From: Methanosarcinaceae archaeon
GTDB taxonomy: Archaea > Halobacteriota > Methanosarcinia > Methanosarcinales > Methanosarcinaceae
Length of the DNA: 32,552 nucleotides
Direction of reading: 5' to 3'
Assembly: GCA_013329415.1 (NCBI GenBank)
Contig: DUKH01000153.1
Span: 1 to 32,552, forward strand
Notes under the pieces: model-generated
What the model was told of the DNA's origin: nothing
Database searches by the model: none
Seen by the model: the letters and a program-made list of their open reading frames with translations, nothing else
Part shown: positions 16,864 to 25,675 of the stretch, piece by piece
Position numbering within the stretch: position 1 is the first letter of the stretch
Layout: each line of letters begins with the position of its first letter
Translations under genes and position numbers: made by a program

Positions 16864-16957
16864 TAGGACGTTATATGTGCCAAGAAATTCCAATGAATTT
16901 TATAATAAAACAAATTCGTTAATTATTAAGTGTAAAAACCATTTATTGTTGAAGATA

Positions 16958-18688
16958 ATGATTCAGGACACTTCTGAATATAAAGGAAAGGAGAGAAAAA
17001 AAGTATCAGCCTATATGACGGCGATACTACTGCTATTTTATATAGCCGCAAAGTATCTCTACAAAATTGAATTTATTTTAAAAGAATTAGTTGAGTGGAA
17101 ACTATTTCCAATAATGATTTTCTCTGGTGATTACTTTAACATAGTCCCTGATGAAATTGCAACCGCAACATCAGTATTAATTTATTTCATAATTGGTTAC
17201 GAAATAGCTTCGGATATACTTTCTATTTTTTATGGTTCTTTTAGTGAAAAGTGGTGGATGAGACTTTTTTTCAGTTCAAATTCAGTTATATTTTTCTTAT
17301 TTCTGTATTACATCCCTTCTCTTGGTATTTTTCATGTGATTTTTCTTTTAGTAGCTTTTGTTATCACGATTAAAATAATGAAAAATGAATCTGATATGGT
17401 TCATTTCTATGGTCCTGTGCCTAATTTTATAAAGTTTGTTGGAAGCCTTAAAGGTCTCAAATTCGATGAAATGAAAAAATCATTAAGTCCAAAGATCATT
17501 CTTTGTGCCTTTGTATGTTCTTGTATGCTTTTGAATTTTATTTCTTTCATGTTAGGGTCTTTGTGGTGTTTGTTTTTAAAGTTGGATTTTGTATTTATTT
17601 TCTTAATGGTTGTATGGTTAACTAGAGAATATTTTAGTTTTAGCAATATATGGGGTAAGAATAAAAAAAATTCAAACATAAAAAAAAGTAATCCTGTTAC
17701 GGAGGGTGATATAGCCCTCAATTTACTGTTTTTTTATCGGGATGTCAAGGTTAAAAAACCTAAAGAAGTTGGAACTTTAGACTTCATAAAAGGTATAATG
17801 ACCCTTGTAATTATAGGAATTGCTTTTGTATCTTTTATGCACATTCAATTTTTAATTTCTTGTATTTCTGTTATTTTTTCTTACTTCACTAAATATCAAA
17901 GTTTGAGTTCATTGTTAGCGATGTTAACAATATTTTTGCTTGTATTTTCATTAATCTTTCAATTTTATTTTTGGTATATTGTTTTAAAGAGATTCCCCTA
18001 TTTCATAAAATTCTGGCCTGAAGCAGATTCTAATGTAAGCATTAATGCTCCGAGATTGCCGAAAGGTGGATATTTTTCTTTCGTACTGAACACATTTATC
18101 ATAGTTTTTTTGTCATTTTTCCTTATGTTATGGGCCTTTGCAAACGTTACTAAAAGTGGAGCTGTGGAATCTCTAAATTATGGGGAGATTATCCAAACTT
18201 TTACAGAAGGAATTCTTTTTTTAGTTCCAATAATTATTATTATTTTTTTCATTGAGGTCTACTTCGCATTTGCTGCACTGAATTATAGAAATATGAAGGA
18301 ATTGAACAGTGATAATTTACGCATCGATAACTTGGGAATAATTGTTGCAACCACAATTCAAGGTTTGGGTTTTAGTCTTTTTACAATTTCGATGCGGTGT
18401 ATTTTTGGAAATCAGGACTTTTTACAAAATATTCTTAGTTTTCTACTGATTTATTTTGCTTCAACTATAGCCTTTTACACTCCTGATTTACTTTATTATT
18501 TAAAAAAGACGTCAAAATTCAAATTGGTAACCTCTAACGGGCTTTCAATCCCCCTATTTGTAGTTTCAATTTTTATTGCCATATCAGGATTTGCCTTCAA
18601 AGTTGTTTCAGGAGATTCTGGTATCTTTATTTTAGGAATCTTTTCGAGTTTTATAACTGGTATTTCGATATTTGTAAAAGACAAATAA
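16958..18688 (+). CDS. Polytopic membrane protein, unknown function
   Basis: About 577 residues with roughly 12 hydrophobic helices spread over the whole length, in several helical pairs, and a loop of charged residues near 240-290. No motif known to me. The gene is strongly AT-rich compared with its neighbours, with poly-A and poly-T runs, which suggests foreign origin. It lies between an hsdM 3' remnant and an intact hsdS and may have been inserted into a type I operon. ATG 16958 was chosen because residues before it (open back to GTG 16877) look like translated spacer; GTTGAAG upstream is a weak ribosome site. It could be a membrane component of a defence system or an unrelated cargo gene. 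Confidence 0.6.
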   Translation: MIQDTSEYKGKERKKVSAYMTAILLLFYIAAKYLYKIEFILKELVEWKLFPIMIFSGDYFNIVPDEIATATSVLIYFIIGYEIASDILSIFYGSFSEKWWMRLFFSSNSVIFFLFLYYIPSLGIFHVIFLLVAFVITIKIMKNESDMVHFYGPVPNFIKFVGSLKGLKFDEMKKSLSPKIILCAFVCSCMLLNFISFMLGSLWCLFLKLDFVFIFLMVVWLTREYFSFSNIWGKNKKNSNIKKSNPVTEGDIALNLLFFYRDVKVKKPKEVGTLDFIKGIMTLVIIGIAFVSFMHIQFLISCISVIFSYFTKYQSLSSLLAMLTIFLLVFSLIFQFYFWYIVLKRFPYFIKFWPEADSNVSINAPRLPKGGYFSFVLNTFIIVFLSFFLMLWAFANVTKSGAVESLNYGEIIQTFTEGILFLVPIIIIIFFIEVYFAFAALNYRNMKELNSDNLRIDNLGIIVATTIQGLGFSLFTISMRCIFGNQDFLQNILSFLLIYFASTIAFYTPDLLYYLKKTSKFKLVTSNGLSIPLFVVSIFIAISGFAFKVVSGDSGIFILGIFSSFITGISIFVKDK

Positions 18689-18738
18689 TAAATTCAAATT
18701 ATCCCGTCAGTACCTCACTCAATTCCCTTATGGAAAGT

Positions 18739-18756
18739 CCCGAGCTGGCGCTCGGG
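18739..18756. terminator. Hairpin CCCGAGC-TGGC-GCTCGGG
   Basis: A perfect 7-bp G+C stem with a 4-base loop lies between the convergent stops of the membrane protein gene (18688) and hsdS (18858). It is followed on the plus strand by GGAAATTTTCCC rather than a T-run, so it could equally be a remnant of the local hairpin repeats. Confidence 0.4.
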
Positions 18757-18857
18757 GGAAATTTTCCCGAAAAAAAGTATGAAGAATCAGCAAGTGAAGG
18801 AATTATAACGTTTCAATTTGCTGATTCGAGATCAAGATAAATTAAACAACTCTATTT

Positions 18858-20561
18858 TTATATTTCGGCGGCGGCACTTTCTAATAACCCCCGAACAACC
18901 GCCTCCATCATCCGCTCGCTCTCTTCCCGCCCCTTTCTAAGTTTTCTTTCAAGTTCATCGCACAAACCTATGAGCTGCTCAACTCTTTCAACGATGCGTT
19001 TTTGTTCATTGAGGGGTGGGAGAGGGATAAATAAATTTTGAATTTTATTAAGATACAGACACGGTTGAGCTGATTGTTTTACATTTCTCCATATTTGGCT
19101 TTGAAGAAAAGGACTTTTCATTGCTATGGCAACGTACTCAGGATAAATGTATTTTTCATCAACTCTTATTAAGGAAACACTACGGACAAGTACAAAGTTT
19201 ATTGGATTCTTAATAAGGCAGAGTCTTCCAGTTGTTGCACCTACACATACCATAAGTATATCGTTGTGTGAAGGATTGCATCGTTTCCAACATTTCTCTG
19301 CGGTATCGTAGGAAACAAAATCAGTGTTTTCGAGGTCTAAGTATCCATCTCTAACATTCTTCGCTGTAGCAAGTGGAACTTCAGTTTGATCAATTCTTGT
19401 GGGCGTTTTATGTTCTCCATCTGTTACCAGTAAACTGAATTCTCCAATTCTTGATGATCTCCGAGTTTTTGGAAGTTTAAACTTCAAATCAAGTATTTCA
19501 GTAACTTTGGATGAATTCAGTTGATTCTGCTTTCTATCCTTTTTGGCAGTTATTTTCTCAATCAAAACACTTGCCGGCTCATCCCCCTCATCCTGCTCCA
19601 CAAGCTTCCCCTTAACCGCAAGCTGAAGAACCGCCTTCCTAAGTTTTTCAACATTCTCAGGGTTGTCATAGAGAAGATCAAAGTTTTCGCAGATGCGCCG
19701 CCAGTTCTCTTCGAATTCATCCTGACTTTCGGCGCTGAGCATTTTATCAAGGGCAGCGCTGTTGAGCTTGCTTCGGAGTTCCTTCTTCTTTTGCTGGCGG
19801 GCTTCAAGTTGGTCGCAGAGAGCCATCAGTTCGTCGACTTTTGAGACGATGCGTTTTTGTTCGGTGAGGGGTGGGAGAGGAAATGGTATCTGTTCCCACT
19901 TTGACTTGTTGATTATTGGGAGAGTTCCTGCAGAAGCATTCTGTATAACCTGATTTTGGAAATACTTTGACTTCAATGCATGAGTTATGAATCGAGAATT
20001 AATTAATGAATAAGGTGAAATTGAATTAATTTGCTGATTGCAAGAAACGTTTTTCTCAACATGACCAGTTTTTCCTATGGATCCCCCTATGCAAACCATC
20101 AATACTGAACCTTTTGGGATAAACCTTCCTGAGTTTAATCCCAGCTCTGAGAGTTCTTCACCATCATACTTTATTCCATATTGGCTTAAATCAGCAGGTT
20201 TAATAAATGGAATAAAATTTCCAAAAAAATCAGGATTACTTTTTGATGGTGTTGTACCTGTTTGTGTATAACCTAAATTTCCAAGTCTTGTCCATGTCCA
20301 AGATTCGTGAGTTTTAAACGGAATCTCACTTTCGCTAATAGATGTCAATGACCTTGATTTCTTAATTATTCCTTCTTTAACAAGCCTTTTTTTCTCAACC
20401 TCAATTTTTTCGATCAAAGCCGAAGCAGGCTCATCCTCAGGATTCTGAGGAACAAGTTTTCCCATAACCGCAAGCTGCAAAATAAGCTCTCTTAACTTCT
20501 GAACTCCATTCGGCGCCTCTGCCAGCATTTCAAAATTCTTAAAAAAAATATTTGGGTCCAT
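18858..20561 (-). CDS. hsdS: Type I restriction specificity subunit HsdS
   Basis: Specificity subunit with the usual two-fold design: conserved region 1 (VQKLRELILQLAVMGKLV), first target recognition domain (about residues 70-225), central conserved helix (LPPLTEQKRIVSKVDEL), a second copy of the conserved start (VEKLRKAVLQLAVKGKLV), second target domain (about 345-510), and a distal conserved helix (LPPLNEQKRIVERVEQL). It would direct HsdM/HsdR to a bipartite site. Both target domains are visibly more AT-rich than the conserved parts, as expected for exchanged modules. The gene looks intact at 567 residues. It starts 16 bases after the stop of the upstream nuclease-like gene (AGAAGATC before the ATG), so they share an operon. 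Only an hsdM remnant is present upstream and no hsdR, so it is orphaned here unless partners exist elsewhere. Confidence 0.9.
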   Translation of the reverse strand: MDPNIFFKNFEMLAEAPNGVQKLRELILQLAVMGKLVPQNPEDEPASALIEKIEVEKKRLVKEGIIKKSRSLTSISESEIPFKTHESWTWTRLGNLGYTQTGTTPSKSNPDFFGNFIPFIKPADLSQYGIKYDGEELSELGLNSGRFIPKGSVLMVCIGGSIGKTGHVEKNVSCNQQINSISPYSLINSRFITHALKSKYFQNQVIQNASAGTLPIINKSKWEQIPFPLPPLTEQKRIVSKVDELMALCDQLEARQQKKKELRSKLNSAALDKMLSAESQDEFEENWRRICENFDLLYDNPENVEKLRKAVLQLAVKGKLVEQDEGDEPASVLIEKITAKKDRKQNQLNSSKVTEILDLKFKLPKTRRSSRIGEFSLLVTDGEHKTPTRIDQTEVPLATAKNVRDGYLDLENTDFVSYDTAEKCWKRCNPSHNDILMVCVGATTGRLCLIKNPINFVLVRSVSLIRVDEKYIYPEYVAIAMKSPFLQSQIWRNVKQSAQPCLYLNKIQNLFIPLPPLNEQKRIVERVEQLIGLCDELERKLRKGREESERMMEAVVRGLLESAAAEI

Positions 20562-20577
20562 TTTTGATCTTCTTTTT

Positions 20578-21123
20578 TTATTCGACTACTGAGAAGAATT
20601 TGACTGCGAAATCGCAGAACTGAATGATAACTTCTTTGTCAAGTTCGAATTCTTTTCTGGAGCCAAGGTAGTTTTTGGAAGTGGGGGTTACTGCTTTTCC
20701 TTCTTTCAGTTCTTTGTATGTGGCGCATTTGATGTGTTTTTTCGAAACAACTACGAAGTGGCAGTTTTCGTAGGGGTAATCTTCTCCTGCGTCTTTGAGT
20801 TCGAAGGTTTCGCTTTTCCTGAATTTTACTTCGATGAAGAATACTTCACCGGTTTTCTTGTTCTGGACAACGAAGTCCGGCATCCTTCTGATCGTGTAGG
20901 TTACATCGTTTTCTACGCCTCTAAGCTGCTCCATGATGCCGGGGATGGTGTTTTCCATGCCAAAGCGGTATACGGAATAGTTCAGGTGGAGGAACAATTC
21001 TTCTACAAGGGTTTCTGCGATCCTGCCTTTGATCATGTTTTCGACAAATTTTCCATCCCTTTCGGAGAAATTGGAGGCTTTATCGGAGTCCTGGGATTTG
21101 GGGGGTTTTGTTGGAGTTGCCAT
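20578..21123 (-). CDS. PD-(D/E)XK nuclease-like protein in type I operon
   Basis: A 181-residue product with a PD-(D/E)XK-type core: Glu37 in KGRIAETLVEEL, then MPDFVV (Asp83), then FFIEVK (Glu98, Lys100). Such a fold usually cuts DNA. It lies between hsdM and hsdS remnants on the same strand, a place where some type I operons carry accessory genes. The frame starts at ATG 21123, but in the shifted frame just upstream a zinc-finger N-terminus (MGYFCSVCKSDITEKE) continues into the same region. If one G is removed from the six-G run at 21100-21105, the two become one protein of about 223 residues. So the annotated start may be only a restart within a frameshifted gene. Confidence 0.7.
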   Translation of the reverse strand: MATPTKPPKSQDSDKASNFSERDGKFVENMIKGRIAETLVEELFLHLNYSVYRFGMENTIPGIMEQLRGVENDVTYTIRRMPDFVVQNKKTGEVFFIEVKFRKSETFELKDAGEDYPYENCHFVVVSKKHIKCATYKELKEGKAVTPTSKNYLGSRKEFELDKEVIIQFCDFAVKFFSVVE

Positions 21124-21247
21124 TGTCGTATTTGGGGCCGGGGCTATTCTGGTGTTCCCTGCACAGAGCCTGGCCGTATTTTTCCATCGAGTATTTGAAT
21201 TCCTTTTCCGTAATGTCTGATTTGCAAACTGAACAAAAGTATCCCAT
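21080..21247 (-). other. 5' part of the nuclease-like gene, out of frame (zinc finger)
   Basis: A 55-residue frame starting at ATG 21247: MGYFCSVCKSDITEKEFKYS, then MEKYGQALCREHQN. The C-x2-C ... C-x2-H spacing fits a small zinc-binding domain that I associate with archaeal nuclease-like proteins. It overlaps the ATG 21123 frame by more than 40 bases and differs from it only by the reading frame. It is 27 bases downstream of the hsdM remnant stop. Confidence 0.65.
21100..21105. other. Frameshift-prone G6 run (C6 on coding strand)
   Basis: On the coding strand the sequence is AAAACCCCCCAAATCC. With five C instead of six, the zinc-finger frame continues as NKTPKSQDSDKA into the nuclease domain. 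Confidence 0.6.
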
Positions 21248-21274
21248 TTTGAAACCTCAACTATTTTATAAAAT

Positions 21275-21607
21275 TCAATTATGATTTAAGGAGTTTATAA
21301 GTTCTTCTTTTAGTTCCTGCCTGACTTCGGAGATTTCGGAAAGCAGGCCCCTGTACTCTTCCAGAAGTTCTTCAGGGTCTCCGTGGTCATTTTCCACGGT
21401 GTTCGGGTTTTTGATGTCGAGGTTGTAGTTGTTAGCAATAACATCTTCAGCCGAGACTTTCCAGGCGTGTTCGGTTTCCACCCTGTTGTTCCACCAGGCT
21501 TTTTCGGGTTCGAATTCTTCGATGCGCATGGGTTTGGTTTTGGAGTAGGACTTGTAGCCGGCAGGGTAGGGGTGTTCGTAGTACCAGATTTCATAGATTA
21601 CGAGTGG
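21275..21607 (-). pseudogene. hsdM 3' remnant, second type
   Basis: About 110 codons of an HsdM C-terminus: IWYYEHPYPAGYKSYSKTKP, then MRIEEFEPEKAWWNNRVE, VSAEDVIANNYNLDIKNPNT and a coiled-coil end (LLEEYRGLLSEISEVRQELK). The catalytic region is missing; the frame is stopped at 21608-21610, beside the recombinase gene. The internal ATG at 21529 would give only 84 residues. The C-terminus differs from that of the other hsdM remnant, so two distinct type I systems have been damaged in this locus. Confidence 0.85.
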
Positions 21608-21654
21608 TCACTTTTTTATAATTTTATTCCATTTAACGTCGGAAGCGATCGATT

Positions 21655-23040
21655 ATGAGTTCCCCACAAGATAATTATGAACTAAAAAGACATCAAAATG
21701 TCGATAATGATTTTATAAAACGTTATCTGGAGAGGGTAAATTCAGGTAGCAGTAGGGATATCAGGCGGGTAAAAGAATGGTTCACGATAATTGGCGCAAA
21801 GCAGGCAACTAAAATTTCCTATATTCAGGCATTTGCGCAGTTCCTTGAATACACAAAAATGACTCCCGATGAGCTAATCAAGGAAGCAGACAATGAAATT
21901 TCTGAAGGAGTGCAGGCAACAAGGCGAAAAATAAAATTACGCATCCTTGATTACAGAGAGCACATACAGGAAAGAGGACTGGCCCCAAAAACAGTTAACA
22001 AGCACATTAGCGCCATTATCAGCTTTTACAAAAGTGCTGAAATTGACATTCCCCAAATAAATCACAGGAAATCGAAGGTACTGCCTCTCTTAAAGAATAA
22101 AAAATTTCCTACAAAAAAGGAGATACTTGAGGTTCTCAGGTATGCGGACATAAGGGATCTGGCAATTATCCTGGTTCAGTCAACCAGTGGCCTGTCGGTC
22201 AATGAACTTGTGACACTCAGAGTAGGTGATATTAATAGGGGCTACGACAAAGAAACCGGTGTCACAACTCTTCGAATGCGCAGGCAGAAAGTCGATTTCG
22301 ATTTCGTAACATTTCTCTCACCAGAGGCATCAAAAGCCGTTCTGGACTACATAGAATACCGCAACAGAAAACCCTTCACCAACGAGAAAAGAAGGCAAAT
22401 GGAGTATGAAAAGAGAAAAATAAACTCTGATAACGACTTCTTGTTTATTAAGAAGGTGATTCCTGATGGATATCTCGAGACTCAAGACGAAAAACTGAGA
22501 AGACTGGGCCGCCCCGGAGTGATGCAGGTGTACAAAAGGTTGGGAAAGAAAGCAGGGATGGACACTCCGAAGGGAGATTGGGGTTTTATACGCTCACATA
22601 ATATGAGGAAGTACTTTAATACATCCTTACTAAACGGCGGTCTCGACATTTTTTCCGTGGATTATTTTATGGGGCACACGATGGACGATACGCATTCGGC
22701 CTATTTCTCCCCTGACCCTGAAAAGTTAAAACTCAAGTACCTGAGGCACCTGCCCTATCTTGAGGTTTCCGACACGGAAACCAAGGTCATTGAAACTGCG
22801 GAATACAAAGAGCTGAGGGAAGAAAAAGAGCGCCTTAACCAGAAAGTCGGGAAACTTGAACTGGATCTGGAAAAGTTCTCACGATTGCTCGAAAGGGATT
22901 CCACAAACCTTAAAAATGAGGCAATTGCCAAACTGTTTGAAGACGACGAAACTATGAAACTATTCATAAGCAAGTTACTCCAGTATGAGGGTGATCCTCA
23001 AAAAATCCAGGGCTTCCTATCAGGAGTCGGAAAAAAGTGA
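21655..23040 (+). CDS. Tyrosine recombinase / integrase
   Basis: A 461-residue site-specific recombinase: an N-terminal SAM-like core-binding domain (about 20-130), a catalytic domain (about 150-365) and a C-terminal coiled coil (about 375-425). Catalytic landmarks are His315-x-x-Arg318 (SHNMRKYF), Gly340-His341 (FMGHTMD) and Tyr350 (HSAYFS). The usual first catalytic Arg in the T-G-L-R motif is Ser181 here (SGLSVNEL), which may reduce or abolish activity, or be compensated within this archaeal branch. The gene begins about 45 bases from the broken hsdM and points into the defence genes, suggesting it came with an element that removed the rest of hsdM. ATG 21655 has GGAAGCGA upstream. No attachment-site repeats were recognised. 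Confidence 0.85.
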   Translation: MSSPQDNYELKRHQNVDNDFIKRYLERVNSGSSRDIRRVKEWFTIIGAKQATKISYIQAFAQFLEYTKMTPDELIKEADNEISEGVQATRRKIKLRILDYREHIQERGLAPKTVNKHISAIISFYKSAEIDIPQINHRKSKVLPLLKNKKFPTKKEILEVLRYADIRDLAIILVQSTSGLSVNELVTLRVGDINRGYDKETGVTTLRMRRQKVDFDFVTFLSPEASKAVLDYIEYRNRKPFTNEKRRQMEYEKRKINSDNDFLFIKKVIPDGYLETQDEKLRRLGRPGVMQVYKRLGKKAGMDTPKGDWGFIRSHNMRKYFNTSLLNGGLDIFSVDYFMGHTMDDTHSAYFSPDPEKLKLKYLRHLPYLEVSDTETKVIETAEYKELREEKERLNQKVGKLELDLEKFSRLLERDSTNLKNEAIAKLFEDDETMKLFISKLLQYEGDPQKIQGFLSGVGKK

Positions 23041-23133
23041 AGTTGGGACACTTAAAGTGAGAAGGAAAGAAATCGAACACGTTTTTAATACATTTAAGGG
23101 TGAGGAGAACATTGCAAAAAGATTGGATTCTCC

Positions 23134-23409
23134 TTACTCGATCTTTTTCTCGAGATTTTTTATTTCTGCCAGCACACGAGAGCCCTCGTCAGATATCTGG
23201 TAATACCTGCATACCTTTTCATCAGGTGTAATGCATTTTACAAGACCGCGTTTTTCAAGCGCAAGAACCGCCCTACTAACGCTTGACCTGTGAGCCATAA
23301 GGATGTCTGCCAGTTCCGTGGGGGTGTGCGGCCTCCTGAGTTCTATAAGGGTTCCTTTCCTTATTTTCCCCCGATTTACAAAACTGACCAGTTCGTATAA
23401 TTCGCTCAC
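23134..23409 (-). CDS. Winged-helix transcription regulator, small
   Basis: About 91 residues with a winged-helix DNA-binding domain: TPTELADILMAHRSSVSRAV is a helix-turn-helix, followed by LEKRGLVKCI and a wing strand, RYYQISDEGSRVLAEI. It resembles archaeal MarR/ArsR-type regulators without metal-binding cysteines at usual positions. The start is uncertain: TTG 23418 or GTG 23409; a TATA-like box (near 23432-23441) lies so close that a nearly leaderless GTG start is attractive. It is transcribed away from the GmrSD-like gene and lies next to a set of phased GTAAC repeats, so it probably controls itself and perhaps the defence genes. Confidence 0.75.
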   Translation of the reverse strand: MSELYELVSFVNRGKIRKGTLIELRRPHTPTELADILMAHRSSVSRAVLALEKRGLVKCITPDEKVCRYYQISDEGSRVLAEIKNLEKKIE

Positions 23410-23422
23410 AAGTAGCAAAGAC

Positions 23423-23478
23423 GTAACTTATTTTTATATATTATTGTAACATATAAGTAACATGAGCGTAACATTGAT
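23423..23478. promoter_or_regulatory. Phased GTAAC repeats, candidate operator
   Basis: GTAAC occurs at 23423, 23446, 23457 and 23468; the last three are spaced by exactly 11 bases, and the first is 23 bases away, so all lie on about one face of the DNA. They surround the TATA-like ATATATAAAA of the regulator gene and precede the GmrSD-like gene, fitting cooperative binding by the neighbouring winged-helix protein. Confidence 0.6.
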
Positions 23479-23553
23479 TTTACAATGTCTTGCGCATTGC
23501 TAATTTGCAACCTCAAAAACAACCCCATACAGGGCAAAAGAGGAGATTACAAA

Positions 23554-25254
23554 ATGGAGGCACGCGCCACACCAATACAGAGAATTCTGGATTCCAACGT
23601 GCAATTAATCGTTCCGATTTTCCAGAGAGAATATTCATGGGAGATCGAACAGATAAAAACGCTATGGGAAGACATCCTAAAAGTATACGAATATAATTAC
23701 AACATAAAAGCCAAAGACCATGACGAGATCTCGCATTTTCTGGGTCCTATTGTCCGGTCCGAGATCCCGAGCAGTTCCGTCGATATCAGACGGACCTATA
23801 TGATTGACGGGCAGCAGCGCATAATAACAATAATGGTTTTCCTGTCGGCCATACGAAACCGCATGCGACACCTCAATGATTCCATCGCACGTAAAATCGA
23901 TTATATGTACTTGCTCAACATTGAGGAAGAGGACGAAAATCGATTTAAACTAAGACCAAGCGAGGCTGACAGGGATAATTTCACAAAAATCCTGCTCGGG
24001 AAAACAAACCTGATAGACAGCCCACTGAAAGAGTGTTTTGATTTCATTAATAACGAACTCGATACCAGAGAAGACCTGGATCTGGAAAAGCTTCGAGCGA
24101 TTATCGTCAGGAACCTGATCCTCGTAAATATCGATGTCGGGAGCAATGAAAATCCTTATTTTATTTTTGAGAGCCTGAACGCAAAGGGTCTTCTGCTTAC
24201 CCAGCCTGACCTGATCAGGAATTACGTGTTCATGAAAATACCCTCTGAGTCCAGGCAGATAGAGCTATTCCGCAAATACTGGCATCCTCTGCAAATGGAG
24301 CTTGAAGGAGAGATCGATTCTTTTTTCTGGCAATACTCACGGCTGGACGGGGAGTTGACCAAGAAAGAGCGGACCTACAGAAACCTCAAATTCGAACTTG
24401 AGCCGCACGACAATGGTTCAATCGAAAAAAAGCTGCAGCACATAAAACAATTTGCACAATACCATTCCCGAATAATAAATCCGGATAACGAGGAAATCCC
24501 GGAGATAAGGACGCGCCTGAGGCGATACCGGCAGTGGGACGTAAAATCAAGTCCCCACCCCTTCATACTGAATGTATATGATGACCTTAATTCGGGCAGG
24601 ATTTCACAGAAAGAATTCTGCGAGATTCTTGACATCATCGAATCTTTCATCGTGAGGCGTTCGCTCTCAAAAAGACCTTCTAATCAGCTTAACAAACTAT
24701 TAATCCCTCTTTACCAGAAGGTAGACAAATCCAACTTTGTGCCCTCCCTCCAGCAGGTCCTTCTCCCCGACTGGCCTGATGATTCAGAATTTATAGCCGG
24801 ATTCAAAAAGCAAAACATCTACAGAAGCGGAGTCAACCGAACCAGGCTAATTCTGGAAAGCCTTGAAAACTTCTTTGAGCACGAGGAGCCAATCGATTAT
24901 TCCAATGAAAGCATCCAGATCGAACACATCCTTCCCCAAGCTGGCCGCAAAGTTGAAAATCTCACCTCCGAATGGAAGGAGATGCTCGGGCCTGATTATC
25001 GTGGTGTTTACAATAAATATCTGCACACTATCGGAAATCTAACCCTAACGGGGTACAATTCCGAGGCCTCAAAAAAACCATTCGAAGAGAAAAAAAAGAT
25101 ATACGCCGAGAGTCACTTTGAAATCAATAAATTTTTCAGGGACGTAACCACCTGGAACCAAGAAGAGATTGAGAAGAGGGCGGAGTATCTGGCGAGGATT
25201 GCTGTGAAGATATGGAGGCACCCGAAGGGGAATAAGAGGATCGATGAATATTGA
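23554..25254 (+). CDS. GmrSD-like DUF262/DUF1524 nuclease
   Basis: About 566 residues. The N-terminal DUF262 domain carries VPIFQREYSW (near residue 20) and IDGQQR (near 84), the NTP-binding/hydrolysis signature of GmrS-like proteins. The C-terminal DUF1524 domain has the HNH-type motif IQIEHILPQ (near 455) and IGNLTLTGYN with a following Lys/Phe-rich segment (near 492). Single-chain proteins of this type cleave modified phage DNA (type IV restriction) or act with phosphorothioate systems; which applies here is unknown. The ATG 23554 has AGGAG eight bases upstream, so the longer frame from 23485 is not needed. It stands alone between the regulator and the helicase gene, separated from the latter by about 420 bases. 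Confidence 0.85.
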   Translation: MEARATPIQRILDSNVQLIVPIFQREYSWEIEQIKTLWEDILKVYEYNYNIKAKDHDEISHFLGPIVRSEIPSSSVDIRRTYMIDGQQRIITIMVFLSAIRNRMRHLNDSIARKIDYMYLLNIEEEDENRFKLRPSEADRDNFTKILLGKTNLIDSPLKECFDFINNELDTREDLDLEKLRAIIVRNLILVNIDVGSNENPYFIFESLNAKGLLLTQPDLIRNYVFMKIPSESRQIELFRKYWHPLQMELEGEIDSFFWQYSRLDGELTKKERTYRNLKFELEPHDNGSIEKKLQHIKQFAQYHSRIINPDNEEIPEIRTRLRRYRQWDVKSSPHPFILNVYDDLNSGRISQKEFCEILDIIESFIVRRSLSKRPSNQLNKLLIPLYQKVDKSNFVPSLQQVLLPDWPDDSEFIAGFKKQNIYRSGVNRTRLILESLENFFEHEEPIDYSNESIQIEHILPQAGRKVENLTSEWKEMLGPDYRGVYNKYLHTIGNLTLTGYNSEASKKPFEEKKKIYAESHFEINKFFRDVTTWNQEEIEKRAEYLARIAVKIWRHPKGNKRIDEY

Positions 25255-25675
25255 GAAATGAGTATCTCACAAGTCATGGAGATCAATTCCAGATCTCACA
25301 TAACATTTTTTATGAATTGAAATTTAAAAAGTTAATATTAAAAATCATGAAGGAAAGAAATAAAGTTTACTTGAAAAACTTTTACTCTTACTTCAGGGTA
25401 ACGTAATCTACCAACTGTCTATCATTTTTCTTTGAAACACTCATACTTACATATCTCTGTTTTCAAGCTTACCTTTATACATAATCAGGAGTTAGAAAGG
25501 TAAACTTATGGTACATTGGAGTATCAAGTGACTTGAAAAAATTGACTCATTATTGATGATACAGTCAAACTTTGTATATATGAATCCTTTTCATTTAACG
25601 AATAGACTATTTTATATATTATCAACATTACAACTACTCCATATTTAACGGACAGTATTGCACACGGGTATTAAT
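25255..25675. other. Intergenic spacer before helicase operon
   Basis: AT-rich, with no frame I can support. It contains a short palindrome TGAGTATCTCA (25259-25269) and the predicted promoter of the helicase-methylase pair at its right end. Confidence 0.45.
25610..25621 (+). promoter_or_regulatory. TATA box of the helicase-methylase operon
   Basis: TTTTATATATTA lies about 55-65 bases before ATG 25676, predicting a leader of about 30 nt. It is the strongest TATA candidate in the spacer. Confidence 0.5.

Noticed and set aside
21608-21654. Attachment site for the recombinase
   Set aside because: No tRNA gene and no direct repeat was found around the junction with the hsdM remnant; the other end may lie outside the window.
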